From Ktedonobacteraceae bacterium (GTDB taxonomy: Bacteria > Chloroflexota > Ktedonobacteria > Ktedonobacterales > Ktedonobacteraceae), in assembly GCA_035653615.1 (NCBI GenBank), contig DASRBN010000029.1:1-45992 (forward strand): DNA of 45,992 bases, in the 5' to 3' direction. This document shows positions 15,660 through 24,184 of the stretch, piece after piece. The translations under genes and the position numbers were made by a program. Positions within the stretch are counted from its first letter, which is position 1; each line of letters begins with the position of its first letter. A model generated the notes under the pieces. The model searched no databases, was not told the DNA's origin, and was given only the letters and a program-made list of their open reading frames with translations.

Positions 15660-15859
15660 AGGCCTGATCTCTCGTGTTTCAAAAAAAAGCCACAGAAGCG
15701 CCAGATATATTGCCAGGAAACAAGCATGCCAACAGAGAAAAGCGTTTTACCGACCCCGTTCATTATTACAGTCATAAATCCGATCAAGAATCCTATAACA
15801 AGGCCGCATCTTCCTGCCGGATGCTGTACAATGCGCGAGATGTGCCGGAATTCGTCCAT
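15656..15859 (-). CDS. Small hydrophobic peptide, translationally coupled to the LanB-like gene
   Basis: 67 residues. The start ATG at 15859 is preceded by AAGGAGGG seven bases upstream, one of the strongest ribosome binding sites in the window, and the stop TGA overlaps the ATG of the dehydratase-like gene. The N-terminus is polar (MDEFRHISRIVQHPAGR). The centre is hydrophobic with Gly (CGLVIGFLIGFMTVIM and LFSVGMLVSWQYIWRFCGFF), and the tail is KHERSGL. It contains two Cys, several Ser/Thr and two Trp. It could be a precursor peptide for the dehydratase-like enzyme, a small membrane anchor, or only a leader that couples translation. No known precursor family is recognised. Confidence 0.55.
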   Translation of the reverse strand: MDEFRHISRIVQHPAGRCGLVIGFLIGFMTVIMNGVGKTLFSVGMLVSWQYIWRFCGFFLKHERSGL

Positions 15860-16118
15860 GGAACACCCTCCTTACGCGCAATTTCGCTATTGAATCACAG
15901 AAATGGGCAACTTGAATACAGTACTCCGCTTTAAGCATACAGAAGAACCCCTCGTTCGTCATGCCGGGCAAACAGTATTTTTCTTGCATTCGAAAGTGCA
16001 TATAGGCTGCTTGCCCTGGTGAAAGTAGAAAAAATACCGTGATGAGCGCATGACAGCGCCTGCTTTCTCAAGTACTCTTCTCTTGAGAAGGCAGAACTCG
16101 AGGAAGGAGTAACGCGAA
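15860..16118. promoter_or_regulatory. Divergent intergenic region between the LanB-like and ABC operons
   Basis: 259 bp separating divergent transcription units, so it should hold promoters for both. I see AT-rich stretches (near 15905-15945 and 15970-16010) but no -35/-10 pair good enough to place. A GGAAGGAG ribosome binding site for the ABC gene ends the region. Confidence 0.4.
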
Positions 16119-17117
16119 ATGGGAAGTGTATCTCAGCCTGCTGCCATTGAGATCGACTCTTTAAGTAAAACATACGTTAAACGCAAGAAGACGGCGATCA
16201 AGGCGGTAGAGGATGTAAATCTGCGCGTACCGGCAGGGCAGGTATTCGGCTTTCTTGGTGCGAACGGCGCCGGGAAAACAACCACTATCAAAATGATCTG
16301 CGGCCTCGTCACTCCAACTTCAGGGCGCATCCGTGTCAATGGATACGATGTGTTCCGCGAGCATAGTGCGGCGATGCGCCAGATTGGTGCGGTGTTGGAG
16401 GGAACTCGCAACGTCTACTGGCGACTCTCCGCCTGGCAGAACCTGGTCTATTTCAGCCACCTCAAGGGACATACCGGTAAGGAAATGCGCGTGCGTGCAG
16501 AACAACTGTTGCGCGAACTTGATCTTTGGGAGCGCCGCAACGACCCTGTACGTCTCTACTCGCGCGGCATGCAGCAAAAAGTCGCCATCGCCTGCGCCCT
16601 GATTGCCAATCCATCCATCGTGCTGCTCGATGAACCAACTTTAGGCCTTGACATCCAGGCTACGCGCACAGTCAAAGAATGGATAGCAAAACTGGCGCGC
16701 GAACAGGGCAAGACCGTGATTCTAACCACTCACCAGTTAGATATGGCCCAGGACCTCTGCGATCAAATCGCCATTATGCGCAAGGGGCGCCTGCTCACTA
16801 ACCAGCCACTCGCCGAACTGCTGCACCTCTTCCAGCAAGAATACTACCAGATTCGCCTCAAAGGTACGCTGGATGAAGAATATTCCGACTGGTTCGATGG
16901 ACTGACCCGCGAGATGGAAAATGGCGATACCATTCTTTCAGGCGCTATTAGCGATCAGGCCACCTTGCACGCATACCTGGCTCGCGTGCGCGATTTAGGC
17001 CTGCCCCTGCTTTCGGTAACGCAGGTTGAGCCGAATTTAGAAGATGTGTTTCTGCGCCTCATAGATGATAGAGCGAAAGGAGAAGCCAGTGAGGATCGCG
17101 CTCTTAGCCATATTTAA
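16119..17117 (+). CDS. ABC transporter ATP-binding protein (ABC-2 / DrrA-like)
   Basis: 332 residues: the ATPase of an ABC-2 type exporter. Walker A GANGAGKTTT (about 49-58), signature region YSRGMQQKVAIACAL (a variant of LSGGQ common in the DrrA/NatA group), Walker B SIVLLDEPTLGLD and the H-loop LTTHQLD are all present. The last 90 residues form the accessory C-terminal domain typical of DrrA-like subunits. GGAAGGAG precedes ATG 16119. It overlaps the downstream permease gene by 29 bases. As first gene of the plus-strand operon with MbtH, thioesterase and precursor genes, it probably exports the product or gives self-resistance; this is context-based inference. Confidence 0.92.
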   Translation: MGSVSQPAAIEIDSLSKTYVKRKKTAIKAVEDVNLRVPAGQVFGFLGANGAGKTTTIKMICGLVTPTSGRIRVNGYDVFREHSAAMRQIGAVLEGTRNVYWRLSAWQNLVYFSHLKGHTGKEMRVRAEQLLRELDLWERRNDPVRLYSRGMQQKVAIACALIANPSIVLLDEPTLGLDIQATRTVKEWIAKLAREQGKTVILTTHQLDMAQDLCDQIAIMRKGRLLTNQPLAELLHLFQQEYYQIRLKGTLDEEYSDWFDGLTREMENGDTILSGAISDQATLHAYLARVRDLGLPLLSVTQVEPNLEDVFLRLIDDRAKGEASEDRALSHI

Positions 17118-17877
17118 TGAGACGTACAAACGTCTGCTGGTTATGTGGGATTACAAGTTCAACGTTTTGACCCAGCTCGTCACCATAGGATTGATCTTCA
17201 TCGGCGCTACCTACTTCATTGGTGGTGGCCAGTTCAATCCATCACAGGTAACTTCCATATTCCTGGGATATATCGTCTGGTTCTACGCCCGCATCGTCAT
17301 CATGAATACCAGCGCCGACCTGATAAACGAAGCAGAGGGCGGCACGCTCGAGCAGATGTACATGACCCCTACCAGAACCGAACTCCTCGTACTGGGCAGG
17401 ATGCTGGCCACCCTGATTTCGACCTCGATCATGGTTTTGCTCACCGCCCTCGCCCTGATCTTCATCCTGGGCATCCATTTCCCCTTACGCTGGGATGGAT
17501 TGCTCGTCCTGTTGCTCACCCTGGCCGGACTGCTGGGTTTCACGCTCATCCTTGGGGGAGCGGCGCTGGTATTCAAACAGGTCGATGCACTGGCGGACCT
17601 GATGCAAAATGCGTTGCTATTCCTGACCGGCTCGCTGCTTCCCGTCAGTCACTTTCCGAACTGGTTGGCGGATATCGCGAAGACGCTGCCGATCACGCAG
17701 GGCATCATCGTATTGCGCAACATAGAATTGAATGGTCAATCCCTGGCCACCACCTGGGCCAACGGCAGTCTGCTCTGGCTCATCGTGCATTCCGCCATCT
17801 ACCTGAGTACCGGCTGGATCATCTTCAAATGGTGCGAACGGATTGCCAAACGGCAAGGCTCTTTGAGTCAGTATTAA
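17089..17877 (+). CDS. ABC-2 type transporter permease
   Basis: 262 residues with six hydrophobic segments in the ABC-2 permease pattern; GGTLEQMYMTPTRTELLVLG after the second TM is the characteristic coupling-helix region. The GTG at 17089 is chosen because AAAGGAG (17075-17081) lies seven bases upstream; the frame is open from 17065. It starts inside the preceding ATPase gene, so the two are translationally coupled and form one exporter, probably a homodimer of each subunit. The C-terminal helix is followed by KWCERIAKRQGSLSQY. Confidence 0.9.
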   Translation: MRIALLAIFNETYKRLLVMWDYKFNVLTQLVTIGLIFIGATYFIGGGQFNPSQVTSIFLGYIVWFYARIVIMNTSADLINEAEGGTLEQMYMTPTRTELLVLGRMLATLISTSIMVLLTALALIFILGIHFPLRWDGLLVLLLTLAGLLGFTLILGGAALVFKQVDALADLMQNALLFLTGSLLPVSHFPNWLADIAKTLPITQGIIVLRNIELNGQSLATTWANGSLLWLIVHSAIYLSTGWIIFKWCERIAKRQGSLSQY

Positions 17878-17905
17878 ATTAAATAAGGAAGAAAGGAACG
17901 TGTCT

Positions 17906-18676
17906 ATGCTCAGTTCAGAAATTTCGCCGCCGCGCACGCAGACAGAAGCACAGGTGCGCGTCGAGAACATCTCTAAAGTGATTGCGAACAAAGCGGCTCG
18001 GGCCGTTATTCTGGACTCGATCTCGTTTTCGATTCCGCCTGGCAGCCTCTTTGCCATCAACGGCCCATCGGGAAGCGGTAAGTCCACGCTGCTCAATATC
18101 CTGACCGGCATCGACCGTCCAACTTCGGGGCGCGTCGTGTTCGCGGGCCAGGAACTGCGCAATATGAGCGAGAATAAGCTGGCGAAGTGGCGTGGGCGCA
18201 ACGTTGGCATTGTCTTCCAGTTCTTCCAACTCCTGCCAACGCTGACGGCTCAAGAAAACGTCCTGCTGGCGCTGGAACTCGGTGGTCTGCTGCCGCGGCG
18301 TCAATGGAGCGAGCGATCATTAGCATGCCTGGAACTGGTCGGTTTGAAAGAGTTCGCGCGACGCCTGCCGGGCGAACTCTCCGGCGGCCAGCAGCAGCGT
18401 GTTGCCATAGCGCGCGCGCTGGCCAATGACCCGCCCGTACTGGTCGCCGATGAGCCGACCGGCAACCTGGACTCAAAGTCTGCCTTGCAGGTGTTTGAAA
18501 TCCTTGAATCAATGACCCAACGCGAAAAAACGGTCATCTACGTCACTCATGATCGCGACTTAGCGGCTCGCGCCCGGCATCGCATCGACCTGCTCGACGG
18601 CCGCATCGTCACGCCTGTAGGCCCCGATTTATCGTGGGCATCGCCGGTTCATCGGCCTGGGAGGGAAAACTCATGA
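17906..18676 (+). CDS. ABC transporter ATP-binding protein (MacB/LolD type)
   Basis: 256 residues. Walker [11 protein letters not shown]-loop [16 protein letters not shown], signature [15 protein letters not shown], Walker [14 protein letters not shown] and VTHDRDLA identify the MacB/LolD/FtsE-type ATPase group, which works with FtsX-like permeases. ATG 17906 lies seven bases after GAAAGGAA; a GTG at 17900 is also in frame but too close. The last 15 or so codons (after about 18617) consist of a dispersed repeat, so the C-terminus appears to have been extended by repeat insertion. The stop overlaps the start of the permease gene (ATGA), indicating tight coupling. Confidence 0.92.
   Translation: MLSSEISPPRTQTEAQVRVENISKVIANKAARAVILDSISFSIPPGSLFAINGPSGSGKSTLLNILTGIDRPTSGRVVFAGQELRNMSENKLAKWRGRNVGIVFQFFQLLPTLTAQENVLLALELGGLLPRRQWSERSLACLELVGLKEFARRLPGELSGGQQQRVAIARALANDPPVLVADEPTGNLDSKSALQVFEILESMTQREKTVIYVTHDRDLAARARHRIDLLDGRIVTPVGPDLSWASPVHRPGRENS
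18617..18661. repeat. GGCCGATTSATCGGCC-type repeat overlapping an ABC ATPase 3' end
   Basis: TAGGCCCCGATTTATCGTGG, then GCATCGCCGGTTCATCGGCC, matches the two-part palindromic repeat found intact at 21244-21287 and 33541-33609. Here it lies inside the coding sequence and encodes the end of the MacB-type ATPase. Confidence 0.6.
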
Positions 18677-21021
18677 CGGCGCTGACGAAAAAAGTCTTTA
18701 AGGATATTGGGCATCGCAAGCTGCGCACCATCCTGACCATCCTGGGCATTGCCATCGGCATCCTGGGCCTCTCGGCAATCAATATCGCCTCGAACCAGTT
18801 TCGCAGCAGCTTCGACTATAGCACCAACATCACGACGCAGCCCGATATCATCTTCTATACCTCTCCGACCAGCGCGTCGTTGGCGCAAACACTACAACAG
18901 CAGCCCAACGTCAAAATAGCGCAGGCCCAGGGGTACATCAATACTTCCTGGTATACCAACTCACTGCAACTGCCTTTGCGCATCATCGGCGTGGTCGATT
19001 TCCAGCATGTGCAGATCAACAAGTTCGAGCTGGTCGAGGGGAGTCTTCCCGGCCCGAATCAGATTTTGCTCGAATATAGTGATAAGGCGCTAAGCAACGT
19101 CGGCGTCGGCTCGCAAATAGCGGTGCAGATTGGTGGTTCGTATCGCAACCTGACCGTTTCCGGCTTTGCCCGCACAATGGGGCTGGCGTCTGCATCCATC
19201 GTGCAGCGCGCGCAGGGATATATGAACGAAAGTGACGTTGAAACGCTCTTCTCAACACCGGGCGTCACCTCGTTTCTCATCCGGCTGAATAACTACGACC
19301 AGCGGGACGCTACCGCGAAGCAGCTTGCGCAGGTCTTGAATGACCAGCACGTGCTGGTATTCGCCACCTATGTTGGCCGCGATACCAGCGTCTCAAGTGT
19401 CGCCGACGGTTTGTTTGCCATCATGAACGTCCTCTCGATTATCGCCATCTTGCTCAGCATCTGCCTGCTGCTGGGTACGGTCATGACGCTGGTCACGGAG
19501 CAGATTCCGTATATCGGCACCATGAAGGCTATTGGGGCGACGAGCGGCAAGGTGATGCGTCATTATCTGAGCCTGGTTGCCATCTATAGCGGCATCGGCA
19601 CGCTCATCGGCCTGGCCATTGGCACATTTGGTGGCTATGCGCTTGCCAACTACCTCGGTGGACTGGTCGGCCTGGATATGGGGCCGCTGCAAATTACTCC
19701 TTCGCTGATTATCGAAAGCGTATTGATCGGTATAGGTATTCCGCTACTGGCAGCAGCTATTCCTGCTTACATTGGTACGCGCATCTCGGTTCGCCAGGCC
19801 TTGAGCGGTTACGGAGTGGAGAATGGCGCCGGGCAAACCGGCGGCTGGTGGGCGGCTCTCTCACGTCGTGCGTTGGGCATGTTGCCACAGACGATGCAGT
19901 TTGGCGCGCGCGGCCTCTTTCGCAAGCGTATTCGTACCGTCCTCACACTGCTGATCCTGATCATCTCAGCAGCAGCATTTCTCGCCGTGCAAACGGCCAG
20001 CTACTCCTTTAATACGTTCCTGGATCAGATATCCAGCACCTATCATTTCGATGTGCTGGCTGCCACCGCCGACCCGCATCCGTTCAGCACGTTCCAGCAC
20101 GTCCTGAGTACCATACCCGGCATCACCCAGATTGAACCGTTGACCCAGGACCAGGTTTCGACGCAATGGGGCAATGCCGCGTTGACTGGTCTGCAAATCG
20201 ATACCCGGCTCTATCAAAAGCAACTGGTCGCCGGTCGCTGGTTTAACAGTAGCGATCAAAACGTCGCCATCATCAGCCAGGATGCTGCCGCTAAATCGGG
20301 CCTCAAGGTCGGCGATTCGATCACCATCAGTATCAACTCGGCCAGCGCGACCTGGCGCATCATCGGCATCGCCACCGACTACAGCGGCATCGGGCCGGGC
20401 AATCTTGGCGTGGTGATCGCTCCCATCGCGCAAATCGACGACTTCATGCACCTGCCGTCGGACTACAGCGAATTTGCCATGATAGCGTCCTCGAATCACT
20501 CGACAACTGCCGTCGATGCGCTGGCAAATCGTGTCAATACCACCATGAGCGCCGCCGGCCTGCAGCCGAATGTCACTACATCCAACCAGTTTGTGCAGCA
20601 GAGCAAGAGTACGTTTCAGATTATCTACACCTTGCTTGATCTCGTGGCGCTCATTGTCGCCATTGTTGGGGCCATCGGACTCGCCAATACGCTGGCGATG
20701 AGCGTGCTGGAGCGCAGACGCGAGATCGGCATCTTGCGTTCCATGGGAGCGACCGGCAGGAAGGTTGCGCAGGTGTTCTGGACAGAAGGGACGGCGCTAG
20801 GTACCCTTTCCTGGCTATTGGCGCTGATTATCGGCATACCCGCCGCCTACGGCTTCGTGCAGGTACAGGCGCATTACCTGGCCCCCGTACCATTCTCGTT
20901 CAACTTTCTGAACCTGGTATGGATGCTGGTCATCATTCTGCTGATCGCCTCGCTTGCGAGTATCGGCCCCGTATTCAGCGCCGCTCGCGTGAAAATCGCC
21001 CAGACCTTGCGTTACGAGTGA
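18673..21021 (+). CDS. FtsX/MacB-like ABC transporter permease (two FtsX domains)
   Basis: 782 residues. An N-terminal TM (KLRTILTILGIAIGILGLSA) is followed by a MacB periplasmic-core-like domain and a first FtsX domain (three TMs near residues 250-370). Then a second half repeats the plan: TM at VLTLLILIISAAAFLAVQTA, extracytoplasmic domain, and a C-terminal FtsX domain with MSVLERRREIGILRSMGATG, the most diagnostic stretch. The start overlaps the ATPase stop by four bases; GGGAGGG precedes it. Proteins of this type are mechanotransmitters or exporters rather than classical channel transporters. Being inside the biosynthetic operon suggests efflux or immunity toward the product. Confidence 0.9.
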   Translation: MTALTKKVFKDIGHRKLRTILTILGIAIGILGLSAINIASNQFRSSFDYSTNITTQPDIIFYTSPTSASLAQTLQQQPNVKIAQAQGYINTSWYTNSLQLPLRIIGVVDFQHVQINKFELVEGSLPGPNQILLEYSDKALSNVGVGSQIAVQIGGSYRNLTVSGFARTMGLASASIVQRAQGYMNESDVETLFSTPGVTSFLIRLNNYDQRDATAKQLAQVLNDQHVLVFATYVGRDTSVSSVADGLFAIMNVLSIIAILLSICLLLGTVMTLVTEQIPYIGTMKAIGATSGKVMRHYLSLVAIYSGIGTLIGLAIGTFGGYALANYLGGLVGLDMGPLQITPSLIIESVLIGIGIPLLAAAIPAYIGTRISVRQALSGYGVENGAGQTGGWWAALSRRALGMLPQTMQFGARGLFRKRIRTVLTLLILIISAAAFLAVQTASYSFNTFLDQISSTYHFDVLAATADPHPFSTFQHVLSTIPGITQIEPLTQDQVSTQWGNAALTGLQIDTRLYQKQLVAGRWFNSSDQNVAIISQDAAAKSGLKVGDSITISINSASATWRIIGIATDYSGIGPGNLGVVIAPIAQIDDFMHLPSDYSEFAMIASSNHSTTAVDALANRVNTTMSAAGLQPNVTTSNQFVQQSKSTFQIIYTLLDLVALIVAIVGAIGLANTLAMSVLERRREIGILRSMGATGRKVAQVFWTEGTALGTLSWLLALIIGIPAAYGFVQVQAHYLAPVPFSFNFLNLVWMLVIILLIASLASIGPVFSAARVKIAQTLRYE

Positions 21022-21046
21022 ATGAGAAAAAAAGGAGCTACGCATC

Positions 21047-21241
21047 ATGAACAGGGACGAGAAGGAAGATACCACCATCTATAAAGTGGTCGTCAATGCC
21101 GAGGAACAATATTCAATCTGGCCTGCCGACCGTGAGAATCCACGCGGCTGGCGGGACGCGGGCAAAACCGGCTCCAGGAGCGAATGCCTGGACTACATCA
21201 AAGAGGTATGGACTGATATGCGCCCGCTCAGTCTGCGCTAA
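21047..21241 (+). CDS. MbtH-like protein
   Basis: 64 residues with the MbtH signature: [20 protein letters not shown], then [20 protein letters not shown] and [11 protein letters not shown], including the conserved Trp residues. MbtH-like proteins bind the N-terminal subdomain of NRPS adenylation domains and are often needed for their solubility or activity. The only A domains in the window are the two in the convergent NRPS genes, so these are its likely partners. AAAAAAGGAG lies just upstream of ATG 21047, and the gene follows the FtsX-type permease by 25 bases. Confidence 0.95.
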   Translation: MNRDEKEDTTIYKVVVNAEEQYSIWPADRENPRGWRDAGKTGSRSECLDYIKEVWTDMRPLSLR

Positions 21242-21243
21242 CT

Positions 21244-21287
21244 GTAGGGGCCGATTGATCGCGCCCACCGCCGATTCATCGGCTCTG
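21244..21287. repeat. GGCCGATTSATCGGCC-type repeat
   Basis: GTAGGGGCCGATTGATCGCG, then CCCACCGCCGATTCATCGGC, in the 102-bp space between the MbtH and thioesterase genes. It is inside the operon and may form an mRNA hairpin that changes relative expression of the genes on either side. Confidence 0.7.
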
Positions 21288-21343
21288 AAAGGTAACAGAA
21301 CTCATTTGCCCCATAATTTGGGTTAAAAATATGGAGTAACGCC

Positions 21344-22114
21344 ATGCCATCTCTATCGACAACAGCTACAACCGCCTGGATTTTTGGAGCAAGGCCCAAT
21401 CCGCAGGCCCGCTTTCGCCTGTTCTGTTTCCCCTATGCTGGGGGCGGCGCGTCGATTTATCGCACATGGCTGAATGGATTGCAGGCCGAAGTCGAAGTCC
21501 TGCCGGTTCAGCTTCCTGGACGTGAGAATCGCCTGAAAGAGTCGCCTTTTGACCGGTTTGAGTCCTTGCTGGAGGCCCTTGTCGAGGCGCTGCATCCATT
21601 TTGTACCGTTCCTTTTGCGTTTTTCGGGCATAGCATGGGGGCGCTGGTCAGTTTTGAACTGGCGCGCTGGTTGCGCAGGCAGTATAGTCTCCTTCCGGTG
21701 CATCTTTTTGCCTCGGCCTATCGCGCCCCGCAAACACCGATTGTAGGGCCGCTGCTGCACACGCTGCCGGAGCCTGCCTTAGTTCAAAAATTGTTGCAAC
21801 TCAATGGCACGAGCCGCGAGGTTCTGGAGAACGATGAGCTGCGGCAATTCCTGCTGCCCATCCTGCGCGCGGATTTTGCCGTGTGTGAAACCTACCATTA
21901 TGAACCTCAAGAACCGCTCGCCTGCCCGATCACTGTCTTCGGCGGCTTGCAGGATACAAGGGTCAGTCGTTTTGAACTGGCTTTATGGCGCGAGCAGACC
22001 TGCAGCCGTTTCTCGCAGCGCATGCTCCCCGGCGACCACTTTTTCTTGCAGAGTGCCAGGGCCTCACTGCTGCAAATCATACGACAGGAACTGAATGCAT
22101 ACCTGATATCCTGA
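21344..22114 (+). CDS. Type II thioesterase (alpha/beta hydrolase)
   Basis: 256 residues in the GrsT/TEII family: N-terminal FCFPYAGGGASIYRTW, nucleophile motif GHSMGA (Ser about residue 95), acid in FGGLQDTRVS and catalytic His in PGDHFFL. The length is normal for the family. These stand-alone enzymes remove wrongly loaded or stalled acyl groups from carrier proteins of PKS and NRPS lines. Because the last NRPS module ends in a reductase and not a thioesterase domain, this protein is better seen as an editing enzyme than as the release factor. GGAG precedes ATG 21344; the next gene starts 13 bases after its stop. Confidence 0.95.
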   Translation: MPSLSTTATTAWIFGARPNPQARFRLFCFPYAGGGASIYRTWLNGLQAEVEVLPVQLPGRENRLKESPFDRFESLLEALVEALHPFCTVPFAFFGHSMGALVSFELARWLRRQYSLLPVHLFASAYRAPQTPIVGPLLHTLPEPALVQKLLQLNGTSREVLENDELRQFLLPILRADFAVCETYHYEPQEPLACPITVFGGLQDTRVSRFELALWREQTCSRFSQRMLPGDHFFLQSARASLLQIIRQELNAYLIS

Positions 22115-22127
22115 TAAAGGAGAAACC

Positions 22128-23090
22128 ATGTCGATACACATATCTGCGGAAGAAAATGCCTCGCTGGCCGAGTTGCAGCACACTCCGATTGATACGGTGC
22201 TGAACATCATCGACCAGGGGCTGGTGCATCTACCCTCGTACCGCGAATTATATTATCGCTGGGAACGCCAGCAGTGGCGCGCGCAGGATATCGACTTTGT
22301 GCCTGATCGCATTCAGTGGGAACTGATGCCGGATGAGGAGCAAGAGGAACACCTCTATAGCATCGCTTCCTTCTTCCAGGGCGAGGCGAGCGTCACAGAT
22401 GCGCTTGCACCCTACGTGATCGCCATGCCCGAAGAAGAGATGCGCATCTATGTCACAACGCAGCTGGTTGACGAATCGCGGCACACCATCTTCTTCGCGC
22501 GTTTTTTCAGCGAGGTGCTTGGCATTGACGAAGGGCTTCTAGAAGAATCCCTGGCCTTCGCGCGCCAATATATGAATGTGCAGATGCGCTATATTTTGAT
22601 CGACGCGCTTATGGAGATGGCCGACCGTATCCGCTGCCAGCCTGGCAATCTCCATCAATTGATCGAGGGCGTTACCCTGTACCACGTGATTATCGAAGGC
22701 ACCATGGCTCTGGCGGGCCAGCGTAACCTTTTGGAGACCTATCGCCAGGATAACCTCTTCCCGGCCTTTCGCAGCGGCTTCACCGCCGTCGCGCGTGACG
22801 AATCGCGGCACGTCATATTCGGCGTGAAGTTCCTGCGCGATATGCTCAAACGCGACCCTGAACATGCACACGTAGTACGCGCCGCTCTCGAAAAATATGC
22901 TCCCCCGGCCCTGGCTGCGTTGCGACCACCCGATGACGTGATTCCATCGATGCTGGCCATGAATCTCGACCCCTGGACGACGCAACGGTACGGCCTGGAA
23001 TCGCTGCGGAAAAAACTCAAAGTCATTGGTTTGTCTATGGAATTACCCGCTGTACCTGGATTCGAGGATGTTCTGTCAAAGAGTCAATGA
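22128..23090 (+). CDS. R2-like (ribonucleotide reductase small subunit-like) di-iron protein
   Basis: 320 residues of ferritin-like helical fold. All six metal ligands expected of the R2/R2lox superfamily are present: E86 (FFQGEAS), E116 and H119 (VDESRHTIFF), E190 (IIEGTMA), E225 and H228 (RDESRHVIFG). The first ligand is Glu instead of the Asp of typical R2. There is no class I large subunit nearby, so true ribonucleotide reduction is unlikely. R2lox proteins and related di-iron oxygenases oxidise small substrates. In this operon it most plausibly hydroxylates or otherwise oxidises a precursor or carrier-bound intermediate, but the substrate cannot be inferred. AAAGGAG precedes ATG; it is 12 bases from the sbnA-like gene. 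Confidence 0.85.
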   Translation: MSIHISAEENASLAELQHTPIDTVLNIIDQGLVHLPSYRELYYRWERQQWRAQDIDFVPDRIQWELMPDEEQEEHLYSIASFFQGEASVTDALAPYVIAMPEEEMRIYVTTQLVDESRHTIFFARFFSEVLGIDEGLLEESLAFARQYMNVQMRYILIDALMEMADRIRCQPGNLHQLIEGVTLYHVIIEGTMALAGQRNLLETYRQDNLFPAFRSGFTAVARDESRHVIFGVKFLRDMLKRDPEHAHVVRAALEKYAPPALAALRPPDDVIPSMLAMNLDPWTTQRYGLESLRKKLKVIGLSMELPAVPGFEDVLSKSQ

Positions 23091-23102
23091 GAGGAGCAAT
23101 CT

Positions 23103-24146
23103 ATGAATCCCATATTGATGGCTCCCTCGGATGTTGCCGATCTTACTACAGTCGAACTCCGGCAACTGGTAGATCAAATCGGCGGCACTCCTTTAAAGCC
23201 AGTAATACTTGTAATCGAGGGCAGAGCGCGCAAGGTCTATCTCAAACTTGAGGGCGCGAATCCAACCGGTTCGGTCAAGGATAGGACAGGCTCTGCCCTG
23301 GTAAGAGACCTGGAAGAGCGCGGCCTGCTCAAAAAAGGCTCGGTCGTGATTGAATCCACCTCAGGTAATCTGGGTGTGGCGCTGTCCATGCAATGTAAGG
23401 CCAGGGGCTATGATTTCATCGCCGTCGTCGATCCCAAGACTACACAGGAGAACATTACCAAAATGCAGTCGCTTGGCGCGCAGATCGATATGGTAAGCAC
23501 TCCTGATGCGAATGGCGGCTACCTGCTCTCGCGCCTGGAACGCATACGTCTTCTATGCCGGTGCTTCTCGCATTATGTCTGGACAGACCAGTACTCCAAT
23601 CCGGCAAACCCATTCATTCACTATACGACCACAGGGCCTGAGATGTATCGTCAGATGAACGGAAAAGTAGACGCGGTCTTCGTACCTGTCTCCACAGGTG
23701 GCACGCTTGCCGGTGTCGGGCGCTATTTTCGTGAATGCAGTCCATCGACCGCAGTTGTAGGAGTGGATGCTAAGGGGTCGGTCGTCTTCGGCACGCCACC
23801 CGCTCCACGCAGGCTGACCGGCATTGGTTCCTCGCGTCCTTCCAGCTTTCTCACGCGCGACCTGTATGATGTGCATATACTTGTGGGAGACGAAGAGGCT
23901 TTTGCCTGCTGTCGCGCCTTAGCTACCAGAACAGGCATTCGAGCAGGTGGCTCAAGTGGGGCGGTACTCGCAGCCTGCGCGCGCTATCTACAGCTTCATC
24001 CAGAAATACAGGACGTAGTCTGCCTCTGTGCGGACGATGGCAACAACTACGCCGCCTCGATTTTTAACGATGAATGGCTGCGGACGCATGGATTGTATGT
24101 TTCATCTGATTGCCCCTGGCCCATCCAGGATATACTTCGCGCTTAA
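23103..24146 (+). CDS. sbnA: SbnA-like 2,3-diaminopropionate synthesis enzyme (PLP-dependent)
   Basis: 347 residues of the cysteine synthase (fold type II PLP) family. The PLP lysine is K59 in NPTGSVKDRTG, and the phosphate/substrate loop is STSGNLGVAL. The region VSTGGTLAGVGRYFRECSP and the C-terminal AGGSSGAVLAACARYL complete the fold. It resembles SbnA in length and in having SbnB next door. SbnA joins O-phospho-L-serine and L-glutamate to N-(1-amino-1-carboxy-2-ethyl)-glutamate, the first step to L-2,3-diaminopropionate. A cysteine synthase role is less likely given the partner gene. AGAGGAG precedes ATG 23103. It provides a building block for the two diamino-acid-type A domains in the convergent operon. 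Confidence 0.92.
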   Translation: MNPILMAPSDVADLTTVELRQLVDQIGGTPLKPVILVIEGRARKVYLKLEGANPTGSVKDRTGSALVRDLEERGLLKKGSVVIESTSGNLGVALSMQCKARGYDFIAVVDPKTTQENITKMQSLGAQIDMVSTPDANGGYLLSRLERIRLLCRCFSHYVWTDQYSNPANPFIHYTTTGPEMYRQMNGKVDAVFVPVSTGGTLAGVGRYFRECSPSTAVVGVDAKGSVVFGTPPAPRRLTGIGSSRPSSFLTRDLYDVHILVGDEEAFACCRALATRTGIRAGGSSGAVLAACARYLQLHPEIQDVVCLCADDGNNYAASIFNDEWLRTHGLYVSSDCPWPIQDILRA

Positions 24147-24184
24147 AACACACTGTATGGACGCTATTCTCAAGGGAGCGAGCT

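Noticed and set aside
13041-15859. Classical class I lanthipeptide cluster
   Set aside because: No LanC cyclase, no SpaB_C domain and no recognisable leader-core precursor with a Ser/Thr/Cys-rich end.
22128-23090. Functional ribonucleotide reductase small subunit
   Set aside because: No large subunit nearby and placement in a biosynthetic operon; only the fold and ligands are shared.
23103-24146. Housekeeping cysteine synthase
   Set aside because: The sbnB-like neighbour and operon context favour diaminopropionate synthesis.
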